Shown here one piece after another: positions 7,280-15,104 of a DNA stretch of 64,000 nt. Source of the stretch: CAYSUS01 sp964434165 (GTDB lineage: Bacteria; Planctomycetota; Planctomycetia; Pirellulales; Thermoguttaceae); the NCBI GenBank assembly GCA_964434165.1, contig CAYSUS010000003.1, forward strand, positions 1 through 64,000, written 5' to 3'. A program made the position numbers and the translations under genes. Numbering within the stretch: the first letter of the stretch is position 1; each line of letters starts with the position of its first letter. The notes beneath the pieces are model-generated. The model saw only the letters and a program-made list of their open reading frames with translations, did no database searches and was not told the DNA's origin.

Positions 7280-8257
7280 TCACTGGATGACCGAGCTATC
7301 CACGACCTCGCCGCCGAGGATCGTGGAAATGGCCTTGAACGTCTCCAGGTCGATGGTGTCCATGATGAAGTGGACCGAGCCGTCGGCGAACACGCAGTTC
7401 ACGCCGCCGGGGTGGAAGCTGTTGGCGTGCCAGGCGTCGCAGCGGTAGCTGTTGGGCGTGTAGTCGAAATACACTGCCGTGTGCAGGTTCATGCCCCGGC
7501 TGCTCTCGCCCCAGCCGCAGTATTCGGGGGCGCTCTCGGCCGGCGTCTTGTGGTTCTTGTAGAGCCGGCCCCAGACCTCGCAGATCATGGCCGTGTTGCT
7601 CGACCCGTCATGGATGTCGCTCATCCGCGTTTCGGAGTCGTTGAAGAAGATGCCGTCGTGGCCGTTGCAGTGGCCGTAGGTGCCGCAGCTCGTGCCGTCG
7701 GGATGGGGTAGTCGCGAGGCCTCGTTCGATCCATGGACCGCGTAGTAGTGGAGGATGAAGGCCCGGTTGTCCGGATCGGAGCCCCCCCAGTGCGTGGTCA
7801 GTCCGCGGTACGGGTCGCTGGGGCAAAGGAAGGCCGAGAACTCCGTCTGCATGATCTCCCGGTTGGCGGCGGAGGAATCCTGGGGATAGGCCTCGAAATC
7901 GAGCCGGTCGTAGGCCGCCTGCTGCTCGATGAACGGGAAGATCAAGTTCATCCAGATGCCGATCGCTCCCTCCCAGCTACAGTGCGGGCAGGAGCCGTTG
8001 GTCGCCCGGCCGTGGATCTCGCCCGGCGGAAACACCTTGTTCGCGCTCTCGTAGTTGAGGATCGCCAGCCCGATCTGCTTGAGGTTGTTGGAACATTGGG
8101 CGCGGCGGGCGGCCTCGCGCGCCGCCTGCACGGCCGGAAGGAGAAGCGCGATCAAAATGCCGATGATCGCGATCACCACGAGCAGCTCGACCAGCGTGAA
8201 CGCCCGGCGCCCCGCGCGGCGGCCTTCTGAGGACGTCAACTTGACCTTGGCGAACAT
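7280..8257 (-). CDS. DUF1559 prepilin-like protein
   Basis: 325 aa. It starts with a basic stretch and a classic type IV prepilin cleavage/N-methylation segment, GRRAFTLVELLVVIAIIG (about residues 16-33), then PAVQAAREAARRAQCSNNLKQIGLA, diagnostic of DUF1559. Near the C-terminus is the H-x9-DG signature (HPGGVNCVFADGS). DUF1559 proteins are heavily expanded in Planctomycetes. They are thought to be pseudopilin-type surface or secreted proteins processed by a prepilin peptidase; the exact role is unknown. The ATG at 8257 has AGGAA nine bases upstream. It follows the lipoprotein gene by 72 bases, a pairing (DUF1559 plus small carboxypeptidase-regulatory-like lipoprotein) common in this phylum, so they are probably one operon. 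Confidence 0.95.
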   Translation of the reverse strand: MFAKVKLTSSEGRRAGRRAFTLVELLVVIAIIGILIALLLPAVQAAREAARRAQCSNNLKQIGLAILNYESANKVFPPGEIHGRATNGSCPHCSWEGAIGIWMNLIFPFIEQQAAYDRLDFEAYPQDSSAANREIMQTEFSAFLCPSDPYRGLTTHWGGSDPDNRAFILHYYAVHGSNEASRLPHPDGTSCGTYGHCNGHDGIFFNDSETRMSDIHDGSSNTAMICEVWGRLYKNHKTPAESAPEYCGWGESSRGMNLHTAVYFDYTPNSYRCDAWHANSFHPGGVNCVFADGSVHFIMDTIDLETFKAISTILGGEVVDSSVIQ

Positions 8258-8329
8258 GGCGGGATTCCTGATCGGGAGAAGAGGGGACTCGAAACCCGGC
8301 CGCTCAACCTGCGAGAAACAGGGAGCCGG

Positions 8330-8767
8330 CTAAGGCGACGTCAAGGAGATCGGGATATCGTTCTTCTGGCCGGCCTGGACTTCGAACGCCAGGCCCGAGG
8401 CGTTCTCGTTGCCGTAACGCTCGGGGATAAGCGACGGGGGCATGGTGTCGGTCTCGTCCTTGGGCTGCTGGCGGCTCTCCACGCGGACCTTGTGGTGGCC
8501 CACGATCGCGCCTTCCACGCCGGCGGTCTTCAGGGAGTACCGACCGTCGGGACCGATCATACCCAGGGCGGGAGGCCCCTGCGTGCCTTGCGACTTGTCG
8601 GGAACGAACTGCACGGTGCCGCGGGTCAGCGGCGTGCCGTTGAGAGTCACCTTCCCGCTGACCGGGGCCATCGGCGGCAATTCGGGGCCGCCCCCGCAGC
8701 CGGTGAGTTGAAGCGCCAGAATCGCGGCAGCCCCGGCCGCACCGCGCGTCCAGAACCTGGAAGCCAT
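8330..8767 (-). CDS. Lipoprotein with carboxypeptidase-regulatory-like fold
   Basis: 145 aa. The signal peptide ends in a lipobox, LQLTGC24, predicting lipidation. It is followed by a small beta-sandwich with the phrases VSGKVTLNGTPLTRGTVQFVP, GPDGRYSL and VGHHKVRVES, as in the planctomycete carboxypeptidase-regulatory/transthyretin-like lipoproteins usually found beside DUF1559 genes. Probably anchored on the periplasmic side of a membrane; function unknown. The ATG at 8767 is preceded by GGGGGAGGAAAG; the frame runs upstream without a plausible start. It is the first gene of the unit with the DUF1559 gene, and a promoter-like sequence lies about 55 bases upstream. Confidence 0.85.
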   Translation of the reverse strand: MASRFWTRGAAGAAAILALQLTGCGGGPELPPMAPVSGKVTLNGTPLTRGTVQFVPDKSQGTQGPPALGMIGPDGRYSLKTAGVEGAIVGHHKVRVESRQQPKDETDTMPPSLIPERYGNENASGLAFEVQAGQKNDIPISLTSP

Positions 8768-8821
8768 GCTTTCCTCCCCCGACAAGCGGATGCGCAAACC
8801 GCGTACTCCCCCATCCCCCGT

Positions 8822-8850
8822 ATTGTGCAGCGGCGTTGCGGGAATTGCAA
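8822..8850 (-). promoter_or_regulatory. Possible sigma70-type promoter for the lipoprotein/DUF1559 unit
   Basis: On the minus strand TTGCAA (8850-8845) is followed after 17 bases by CACAAT (8827-8822), about 55 bases before the lipoprotein ATG. Each hexamer matches consensus at four of six positions. Sequence match only. Confidence 0.35.
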
Positions 8851-8948
8851 CGGACAGGCAGGGGGGGGGCTGGTCGCGCCCAACCCGGATGCAGCGCCCC
8901 GGGCGCCCGCGTCTCCCTGGAGCCCGTCCAGCCGTACTGCGGTCCCGC

Positions 8949-10181
8949 TCAGACCTGGGTGACCCGCCGCCTCGCACGCCGCCAGCCGGCCAGCCCCAGT
9001 CCCAACAGGCCCAGCCCAGCCAGAACGAACGTGGATGGTTCGGGCACGACGGAGGTCAGGGCCAGGTAGTCGAACTGAATCCACGGGCTCTGGTCGCCGC
9101 CCCCGGTCCTCTGGATCGAGAAGACGTTCGGTCCCACGTTGAGCAAGTCGGGCGGGAGCGCCAGATCGATATCCACCGCGGTGCTGCCCGTCACGCCGCT
9201 GAGGCTGTGGATCAGGTTGCCGTTGAGGAGGAACTCCAGGTCGTGGGTGGAGCCGCTTCCCAGGTTGATCAGGTCCGTCTGGAAGCGGAACTTACCAAAC
9301 CCGACTTCCTCCTCGGTGAGCTGGAAGAAGATGTCGGTTTTCGAGTTGGTGCCGGTTCCCTGAAGGGCACGGGGAAAGCCCTCGGAGCTATCGCCGCCGG
9401 GCACTCGGTAGTTCTCGGCCTCGGTAACGCTCGCGCCGGCGCCGTTGAGTCCCACGGTGCCCGAGTAGTCTCCCGGCTCCCAATAGAACTTCTGATCCGC
9501 CTGGTGCTCGGCGTCGAATTCGCTGGGCGTGTTGTCGTCGAAGCCGATCGTGAACACCTCACGGGGATCGACGGTCGAGAGCCGCAGGTGGTCGAAGGTG
9601 AGCCACCCCGTGTCGCTCCCCCCCGTGCGCTGCAAGGAGAGCACGTTGGGCCCGGCCACCGCGCCGGCTTCCGCAGCGGTGAACTCCAGGCGTACCGTCG
9701 AAGGGAAGCCCAGGTCGGCGACCTGGCCTACCTCGTTCGTCGGCGGCGAGTCGGTCGCGTTCCAGAAGAGCTCCAGGTCGTGGACTGTGCCGCCGGCGCC
9801 CGTGTGGAACTCGAAGTCCACCCGGTAGCGCGTGTCGCGCGACGCGTCGTCCGCGGCAAGATCGAAGAAGAGATTGAGGTTCGTGGTACTCACGGTCAGC
9901 GCCCGAGGGAAACCCTCGGTCGAGGCGTCGGGCGAGGTGGTGTCGATCAGCGGTTCCGCGGGAGAGCCGGTTCGATCCGCACCCACGCCGCCAAAGCCGG
10001 CTACCGAGCTGAAGTCCACGCCCCCATCCACGTAGAAGTTGGCGTCGTTGCGGGAGCCACCTTCCTGCTCCATTTCCGAGTGCGAGTCGTTGTTGGTTCC
10101 GATCGTCCAGATCACGGCCCCGGCCGCCGGACTGGCAGCCAGGATGACGACCGTGACGGGTACCACGAGCAATTGTCTCAT
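8949..10181 (-). CDS. PEP-CTERM protein with two tandem carbohydrate-binding-like modules
   Basis: 410 aa. A signal peptide (LLVVPVTVVILAASPAAGA) is followed by two related modules of about 180 residues. Each ends in a similar phrase (NVLSLQRTGGSDTGWLTFDHL and NVFSIQRTGGGDQSPWIQFDYL) and carries EGFPRAL and HDLE(F/L) segments. The phrases recall the C-terminal galactose-binding-like domains of rhamnogalacturonan lyases. The C-terminus is a PEP-CTERM signal: VPEPST, a hydrophobic helix, then RRARRR. Such proteins are sorted by an exosortase and linked to exopolysaccharide production; no exosortase gene is in the window. The ATG at 10181 has GAGGAG about 11 bases upstream and gives a clean signal peptide. 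Confidence 0.85.
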   Translation of the reverse strand: MRQLLVVPVTVVILAASPAAGAVIWTIGTNNDSHSEMEQEGGSRNDANFYVDGGVDFSSVAGFGGVGADRTGSPAEPLIDTTSPDASTEGFPRALTVSTTNLNLFFDLAADDASRDTRYRVDFEFHTGAGGTVHDLELFWNATDSPPTNEVGQVADLGFPSTVRLEFTAAEAGAVAGPNVLSLQRTGGSDTGWLTFDHLRLSTVDPREVFTIGFDDNTPSEFDAEHQADQKFYWEPGDYSGTVGLNGAGASVTEAENYRVPGGDSSEGFPRALQGTGTNSKTDIFFQLTEEEVGFGKFRFQTDLINLGSGSTHDLEFLLNGNLIHSLSGVTGSTAVDIDLALPPDLLNVGPNVFSIQRTGGGDQSPWIQFDYLALTSVVPEPSTFVLAGLGLLGLGLAGWRRARRRVTQV

Positions 10182-10494
10182 CTTGTTCTGATCTCCTCGC
10201 AGGACGCGCTGCCTGTAGATTGACCCGACTGACCGGACCCGATGGTCGCCAGCATTTCTCAGGCTAATTGCGACGGCAGGCCCCCGCAACGATTTCATGG
10301 CGCGGCGGTTGCGCTTGCCGCCACTTCAGGGGGGCATGAGATCGCAGCGACACCCACCACATTCGTTCTGCATCCCCCGCGGTTTCGGCGGGGCGCGGTT
10401 TCCTGTCGATCTCTCGGCGCTTGCTGGGCTTCCCACACGCGGCGGCTATCATACAGGTGTCTCGCATCGACCTTTCCGGTAGAGGGATGTGGCC
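10182..10494. other. Divergent intergenic region
   Basis: 313 bases between the divergent PEP-CTERM and transglutaminase-like genes. No gene was seen. TATCAT at 10447-10452 could be a -10 box for the rightward gene, but the best upstream hexamer (TTGCTG, 10421) is 20 bases away. No palindromic repeat is evident. Confidence 0.4.
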
Positions 10495-11535
10495 ATGCCC
10501 CCGATCTCGCGACGCGATCTGCTTCGGCTGGGAGTAGGCGCAGCAGCCGCAGCGGCCGCAGCGGCCGCGATTCCATCTGGCGCGCAGCCGCGCGGATCAA
10601 GCCGCCTGGTCCGCCACGTCCGGCCGCGCCGATTCGCGATCACCCATCGGGCGATCGTCACCAACGGCAACCTTCCGCTCCGGTCTTTGGAGATCTGGCT
10701 GCCGGTGCCGAAGAACCAGACCGAGCAGGATGTGGGCGAGGTGACCGTGCGTCCCAAAGCCCCGCTGGTGGCCGATGTGACCGGTCAGGCCCTCGTCGCG
10801 ACGCGCTATGCCACGACCGGTCTTCCCGGGCCCAACGGCACCTGGTCGCTGGAGGTCTCCTACGAGATCACCTGCCGGCAGGTCCTTACCGATCACAAGG
10901 CGCTCCGGGCCGCCCAACTGCCGGCCTACGCCAGGAATCGCGAGTACGAGCTGTTCACGCGGCCCGAGAAGTACGTCGAGACGAAGCTGCCGGCGATCGT
11001 CGAGCAGGCCCGGAAGATCCAGGCGCGGCACAAGCACCCGGCTTCGCTCGCCCGGGCGGCCTACGACTGGGTCCTGGAGAAGATGACGTACAAGCTCATC
11101 GACGGGGTGGGCGGGGCCGGCTACTGCCTGAAGAACGGCCACGGAGAGTGCGGCGACTACAGCGCCTTGCTGGTGGCCCTGCTCCGCGCGGCCGGTGTGC
11201 CGGCGCGCACGGTGGCCGGGTTCTTCGCCGACCGCACCGACGGCTGGCACGTCTGGGCGGAGTTCCTGCTGCCCACTGGCGAGTGGATTCCCGTGGATGC
11301 GTCGCTGGGCGACGAGAACCCGATCCACCGTCAGTTCTACTTCGGCTCGCTTGACAACCGCCGCGTGGCCGTGGCGAAGACCATGGATGTGGAGCTGGCC
11401 GACAAGCGCCCCGGCCAGACCAGGGCCGACTTCCTCCAGGCCGGCTGCTTCTGGTGGACGGCACACCGCATGCCCAAGGATTCCCGGCCTCCCTCCGTGC
11501 GTCTCACCGTGGAGGGGCGGCCGGTGAAAGGCTGA
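10495..11535 (+). CDS. Transglutaminase-like protein with Tat-type signal
   Basis: 346 aa. The N-terminus has SRRDLLRLG followed by an unusually long alanine run, a twin-arginine-type signal, so it is probably exported folded. The centre holds a transglutaminase-like (PF01841) core: catalytic Cys219 in GHGECGDYSALLVALLRAAG, His252 in DGWHVWAEF and Asp268 in WIPVDAS. Before it lies a beta domain typical of these proteins (LRSLEIWLPVPKN). The family includes proteases, amidases and peptide N-glycanase-like enzymes, so the substrate cannot be named. The ATG at 10495 is eight bases from AGAGGG; GTG 10489 would add two residues. It stands alone, between a divergent PEP-CTERM gene and a 461-base gap. 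Confidence 0.85.
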   Translation: MPPISRRDLLRLGVGAAAAAAAAAAIPSGAQPRGSSRLVRHVRPRRFAITHRAIVTNGNLPLRSLEIWLPVPKNQTEQDVGEVTVRPKAPLVADVTGQALVATRYATTGLPGPNGTWSLEVSYEITCRQVLTDHKALRAAQLPAYARNREYELFTRPEKYVETKLPAIVEQARKIQARHKHPASLARAAYDWVLEKMTYKLIDGVGGAGYCLKNGHGECGDYSALLVALLRAAGVPARTVAGFFADRTDGWHVWAEFLLPTGEWIPVDASLGDENPIHRQFYFGSLDNRRVAVAKTMDVELADKRPGQTRADFLQAGCFWWTAHRMPKDSRPPSVRLTVEGRPVKG

Positions 11536-11996
11536 TTCAGCCCCGCACCGCCGCCTGCCCTCGCGGCTGCGGTGGTCATTGAACGCTTGCGTCCCTCTCG
11601 GCGTAGAACAGGCCGGCCCTGGTGGCTCCGTACCAGCGGCACGGCCCAGGGCCGCCCCGTGGCGACTGGGAACCAAACCGGGGCGGCGCGCGACCAAGAG
11701 GATAAGCGAGAAGCCGAGCGGCCGCGGAAGGGAGCTGAGCGAGCCTTGGAACTTCGTTAGACCCCCCGTGGCGTGGGACGCGCGACTTGGGGCCATACGG
11801 TCCCCCCTTCCCACGGGAAGTGCGGGAAATCGACCCAAACCAAGTCCTCGTGAAAGCTTATGTAACAGTTGTGTAACGGGATTGGGCTTATCCTCGGCCT
11901 GAGGTGTTAGAATGGCAGGACTCCGTCGCCGGGAGTTCCGGCGTGAGCATCCATCGTTGCGAGGCGTGCCCGAACCGTGAAGGAGGTTGATTCGCC
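11536..11996. other. Gene-free region upstream of the secreted hypothetical gene
   Basis: 461 bases without a convincing gene. There is a 9-bp perfect inverted repeat (GCCGCCCCG 11651-11659, CGGGGCGGC 11679-11687) with no T-run. A relatively AT-rich strip at 11850-11915 holds two TGTAAC phrases and the extended -10 listed separately. Open frames here look like random GC-rich sequence. Confidence 0.5.
11905..11913 (+). promoter_or_regulatory. Extended -10 promoter element
   Basis: TG-t-TAGAAT matches an extended -10 (TGnTATAAT with one change), about 84 bases before the ATG at 11997. No good -35 is present at 17 bases, as is usual for extended -10 promoters. The upstream strip is AT-rich for this genome. 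Very similar TAGAAT hexamers precede two other genes here. Confidence 0.45.
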
Positions 11997-13547
11997 ATGA
12001 CGGGAAACCAGGCGCGACATTTTGCCGCGGCCTTGCTGGCGGCGGCCATCGGTTGTGGCACGACCTCGGCCCTGGGCCAGGGGCTGTTCGGCGACGGGTC
12101 GAAGGGGGCAAGCGGCAAGAAGCAGCCGATCCCGGCGGTCGAGCAGCAGAACGAGGTGCTCAAGCTCATTCGCGAGGTGTTTGAGAAGGAGTACGAGGCC
12201 GCCAGGACCGTTCTGCAAAAGGAAGCCTTGGCGAAGGAACTGCTCAAGCGCGGGGTGGAGAGCAAGGAGCCGACCGAAGCATACGTGCTGATGCGCGTGG
12301 CGCGCGACATGGCCGCGATCGTGGGCGAGGCCGACCTGGCGTGCAAGGCGGTGGACGAGATGGGCCGGCGGTACGAGATCGACCTGTCGGCCACGAAGCG
12401 CGAGATCGTCGCCAAGGCCGCGAAAGGGGCGACACTCACCCGTCATCACAAGGCAGTCGCCCAGCAGGCGGCCGCCTTGGTGGAGGACGCCATCCTCGCC
12501 GACGATTACGACCTTGCCAGGGAGATGCTGGAAATGGCCAAGGCGGCCGCCCCCCACGCCCGCGACGGCGAGCTGCTCAGTCGGGTGACCGAGCGAGCCG
12601 CCGAGGTCGAGGAGGTGGCCAAGGCCAAGAAGGAAGTGGAAGGCGCCTTGGAAACGCTGGAGAAGAGCCCGGCCGATCCCAAGGCGAATCTCGCGGCAGG
12701 CCTTTTCTACTGCCTCTATCGCGGTGATTGGGACCGGGGCCTGCCCATGCTCGCGCTGGCCGCGGACGGGACGCTCGACGCCCTGGCCAAGCGGGAGATG
12801 GCGGGGCCCAACTCGGCCGACGCCGAGGTCGCGCTGGGCGACGGCTGGTGGGATCTGATGGACAAGTACCAGGGTATCGCCCGAACGCAGGTCCGCTCGC
12901 GCGCGGCCCTGTGGTACGAGAAGGCCCTTCCCAAGCTCTCGGGCCTGAGCGAGATGCGCGTGAAGAAACGCCTGGAGGAGATCGAGGAGGCCGAGAGCGT
13001 GGCCGTGGACGAGCCTCGCAGGCCGGACGAGAAAGGGCCCCGAACCGTGGTTCGGCGGAACAATCCGAGCTTCGCGGGGAGCTGGCAGGACCGCTTCGGC
13101 AACGAGATCGAGTTCAAGGTCGAGGGGCGCCAGGCCGTGGCCCAGTACAAGAACTACGACCGAATCGGAAGCCACAAGTACTTGAACTACGAGGGCCGCA
13201 TGGCCGGCAAGCTCTCCCGCGACGGTCGCACGCTGACGGGCGAGTGGGCGCGGACCTCTGTCTACAGCAGCCGCATCGCCTACTCCGGAACCTTCGTGTT
13301 CAAGCTCTCCAGGGACGGAAGGACGTTCGCCGGAACGTACACGCAATCGGACAACCCCGGCCTGGCCAACACGTGGGCCGGATGGCGGGTCGCTCAGCCC
13401 ACCGGCGGCAAGCCCGCATCCGGAACGGGCACCAAGCCGAGCCCCACGAGCCCGTCCACCAGCCAGAAACGCGACGACGGCTTCACCCCGTCGTTCGGCC
13501 CCCGGCCGGGCGACGAGGGCTCCAAACGTCGCGGGCGCGAGGACTGA
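11997..13547 (+). CDS. Secreted planctomycete hypothetical with GDxWWDL-type domain
   Basis: 516 aa. The signal peptide cleaves near SALGQG; an alternative lipobox-like AAIGC lies inside it. Residues about 40-330 are helical. They include FYCLYRGDWDRGLPMLAL, VALGDGWWDLMDKYQG and SRAALWYEKALPKLSGL, phrases I recognise as a recurring uncharacterised planctomycete domain often fused to other modules. The C-terminal part (about 355-465) is a beta-rich domain (GSWQDRFGNEIEFKVEG, LSRDGRTLTGEW) repeated twice and resembling lipocalin-like sandwiches, then a disordered Ser/Pro/Arg tail. The start is firm: AAGGAGGT nine bases upstream. Monocistronic, convergent with the dehydrogenase gene. Role unknown. 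Confidence 0.85.
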   Translation: MTGNQARHFAAALLAAAIGCGTTSALGQGLFGDGSKGASGKKQPIPAVEQQNEVLKLIREVFEKEYEAARTVLQKEALAKELLKRGVESKEPTEAYVLMRVARDMAAIVGEADLACKAVDEMGRRYEIDLSATKREIVAKAAKGATLTRHHKAVAQQAAALVEDAILADDYDLAREMLEMAKAAAPHARDGELLSRVTERAAEVEEVAKAKKEVEGALETLEKSPADPKANLAAGLFYCLYRGDWDRGLPMLALAADGTLDALAKREMAGPNSADAEVALGDGWWDLMDKYQGIARTQVRSRAALWYEKALPKLSGLSEMRVKKRLEEIEEAESVAVDEPRRPDEKGPRTVVRRNNPSFAGSWQDRFGNEIEFKVEGRQAVAQYKNYDRIGSHKYLNYEGRMAGKLSRDGRTLTGEWARTSVYSSRIAYSGTFVFKLSRDGRTFAGTYTQSDNPGLANTWAGWRVAQPTGGKPASGTGTKPSPTSPSTSQKRDDGFTPSFGPRPGDEGSKRRGRED

Positions 13548-13597
13548 CCCTCTCCTGCCCGGCCCCTGCCGCGGCCAGCATCGCCCCACCTTAACCC

Positions 13598-14695
13598 CTA
13601 TCTCAACCTGACACAGATGGCCTCGGCCATCTCGCGCGTTCCCACGGCCGTGGGGTCATCGCGATGCGGCTTCATGTCGTAGGTGACCGACTTGCCCTCG
13701 GCGATCACCGCGGCCACCGCCTGCTCCAGCCGGTCAGCCGCCTCGGTCTCCTTGAGGTACCGCAACATGAGCATCCCGGAGAGGATCAGGGCCGTGGGAT
13801 TGACCTTGTTCTGACCCTTGTACTTGGGGGCCGACCCGTGGGTGGCCTCGAACACGGCCCCCTCGGGCCCGATGTTCGCGCCCGGGGCCACGCCCAGCCC
13901 GCCCACCAGCCCGGCCGCCAGGTCGCTGACGATGTCGCCGTAAAGGTTGGGCAGCACGATCACGTCGTACAGCTCCGGCTTCTGCGCCAACTGCATGCAC
14001 ATGTTGTCAACGATCCGGTCCTCGAACTCCACGTCGGGGTACTCCTCGGCCACGCGGCGGGAATGCTCCAGGTACAGCCCGTCCGAGTACTTCATGATGT
14101 TGGCCTTGTGCACGGCCGTGACCTTCTTGCGCCCGTTCTCGCGGGCGTACTCGAAGGCGAACCGCACGATCCGCTCCGTGCCGGAGATGCTCATCGGCTT
14201 GATCGACACGCCCGTCTCTTCCCGCCCCGTCTTGATCTTGCGGTCCTTCGAGACCCGGTTAATGTAGTCGATCAGCTCGGCCGTCTCGGGCTGGCCCTGC
14301 TGGAACTCGATGCCCGCGTACAGGTCCTCGGTGTTCTCGCGCACGACGACCAGGTCGACCGGCACGCGCTCGAAGAAGCTCCGCACGCCCGGATACTGCT
14401 TGCAGGGCCGCACGCAGGCGAACAGGCCCAGTTCCTGGCGAAGGTACACGTTGATCGAGCGAAAGCCCGTGCCCACCGGCGTGGTGATCGGGGCCTTCAG
14501 GGCGCAGCGGGTGCGGCGCACGCTCTCCATCACCGCGTCGGGCAGCGGCGTGCCGGTCCGCTCCATGACGTCCACGCCGGCTTCCTGCACGTCCCACGCG
14601 ATCGCAACGCCCGTGGCGTCGATACACATCCTCGCGGCGTCGGCCAACTCGGGGCCGGTGCCGTCGCCGGGGATCAGGGTCACTTCGTGGGGCAT
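13598..14695 (-). CDS. NAD-type isocitrate dehydrogenase (isocitrate/isopropylmalate dehydrogenase family)
   Basis: 365 aa, the length of NAD-dependent enzymes of the beta-decarboxylating dehydrogenase family. The protein begins with VTLIPGDGTGPEL. It has the substrate loop GFRSINVYLRQELGLFACVRP and RENTEDLYAGIEF. The active-site Tyr/Lys region is VTAVHKANIMKYSDGL, and the metal and cofactor segments are NLYGDIVSDLAAGLVGGLG and EATHGSAPKYKG. The Ser-containing substrate loop and ENTEDLYAG favour isocitrate (TCA cycle, oxidative decarboxylation to 2-oxoglutarate) over isopropylmalate, which would carry a leuB-type loop and sit with leu genes. The ATG at 14695 has AGGAG ten bases upstream and a strong promoter 50 bases further. 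Stand-alone gene; cytoplasmic. Confidence 0.9.
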   Translation of the reverse strand: MPHEVTLIPGDGTGPELADAARMCIDATGVAIAWDVQEAGVDVMERTGTPLPDAVMESVRRTRCALKAPITTPVGTGFRSINVYLRQELGLFACVRPCKQYPGVRSFFERVPVDLVVVRENTEDLYAGIEFQQGQPETAELIDYINRVSKDRKIKTGREETGVSIKPMSISGTERIVRFAFEYARENGRKKVTAVHKANIMKYSDGLYLEHSRRVAEEYPDVEFEDRIVDNMCMQLAQKPELYDVIVLPNLYGDIVSDLAAGLVGGLGVAPGANIGPEGAVFEATHGSAPKYKGQNKVNPTALILSGMLMLRYLKETEAADRLEQAVAAVIAEGKSVTYDMKPHRDDPTAVGTREMAEAICVRLR

Positions 14696-14742
14696 TTCTG
14701 AAAGCTCCTGGCGGAGGACAGTTGGCGACGGGGAAACGCCTA

Positions 14743-14771
14743 CGAATACCAGAGCGGCGCGGGGTGGTCAA
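14743..14771 (-). promoter_or_regulatory. Sigma70-type promoter of the isocitrate dehydrogenase gene
   Basis: On the minus strand TTGACC (14771-14766), a 17-base spacer, then TATTCG (14748-14743) preceded by TGG, i.e. an extended -10. The ATG is about 50 bases downstream. One of the best promoter matches in the window. Confidence 0.6.
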
Positions 14772-14989
14772 CAAGCCCGCGTCCGCCCGCACGAGGGGAG
14801 AGACGACCGCAACCGCGTTGATGCGGAACGACCGCAAGCCAATCGGGATTGGCCCCTCACCGGGACCGCTGCGCTTGGCCGCATCTTCCCAACACGGGGA
14901 TATCCCGCGCAAGCATCCCGACAAAGGGCCCTAACTTGCGACGAACCAATCGCTTGCGCTGCGCGGTGCGGGCCCGCCACGCAGAACGG

Positions 14990-15018
14990 TTGCCCCGGTC
15001 CCTGGCCGCGACTATCCT
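14990..15018 (+). promoter_or_regulatory. Sigma70-type promoter of the PEP-CTERM gene
   Basis: TTGCCC (14990-14995), a 17-base spacer and TATCCT (15013-15018), about 87 bases before the ATG at 15105. Confidence 0.5.
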
Positions 15019-15104
15019 GGAGGCGTAGCTGGCCGCTCTCTTTGCCGAGTCCCGCCAGCCTCCCGTTCCGGCCTTTCGACAGCTTCGGTCACAGGGGGGA
15101 TTTG

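Larger units (their letters stand above)
14696..15104. other. Divergent intergenic region with two promoters
   Basis: 409 bases between the divergent dehydrogenase and PEP-CTERM genes. It contains the two sigma70-type promoters listed separately, one per strand. Nothing else was recognised; short open frames in the middle do not resemble genes. Confidence 0.55.

Noticed and set aside
10525..10580. Alanine-coding GCAGCC/GCGGCC run as a microsatellite of interest
   Set aside because: It falls within the hydrophobic core of a Tat-type signal, where alanine runs are functionally ordinary in GC-rich genomes.
11651..11687. Rho-independent terminator after the transglutaminase gene
   Set aside because: The 9-bp stem has a 19-base loop, no T-run, and lies 115 bases past the stop codon.
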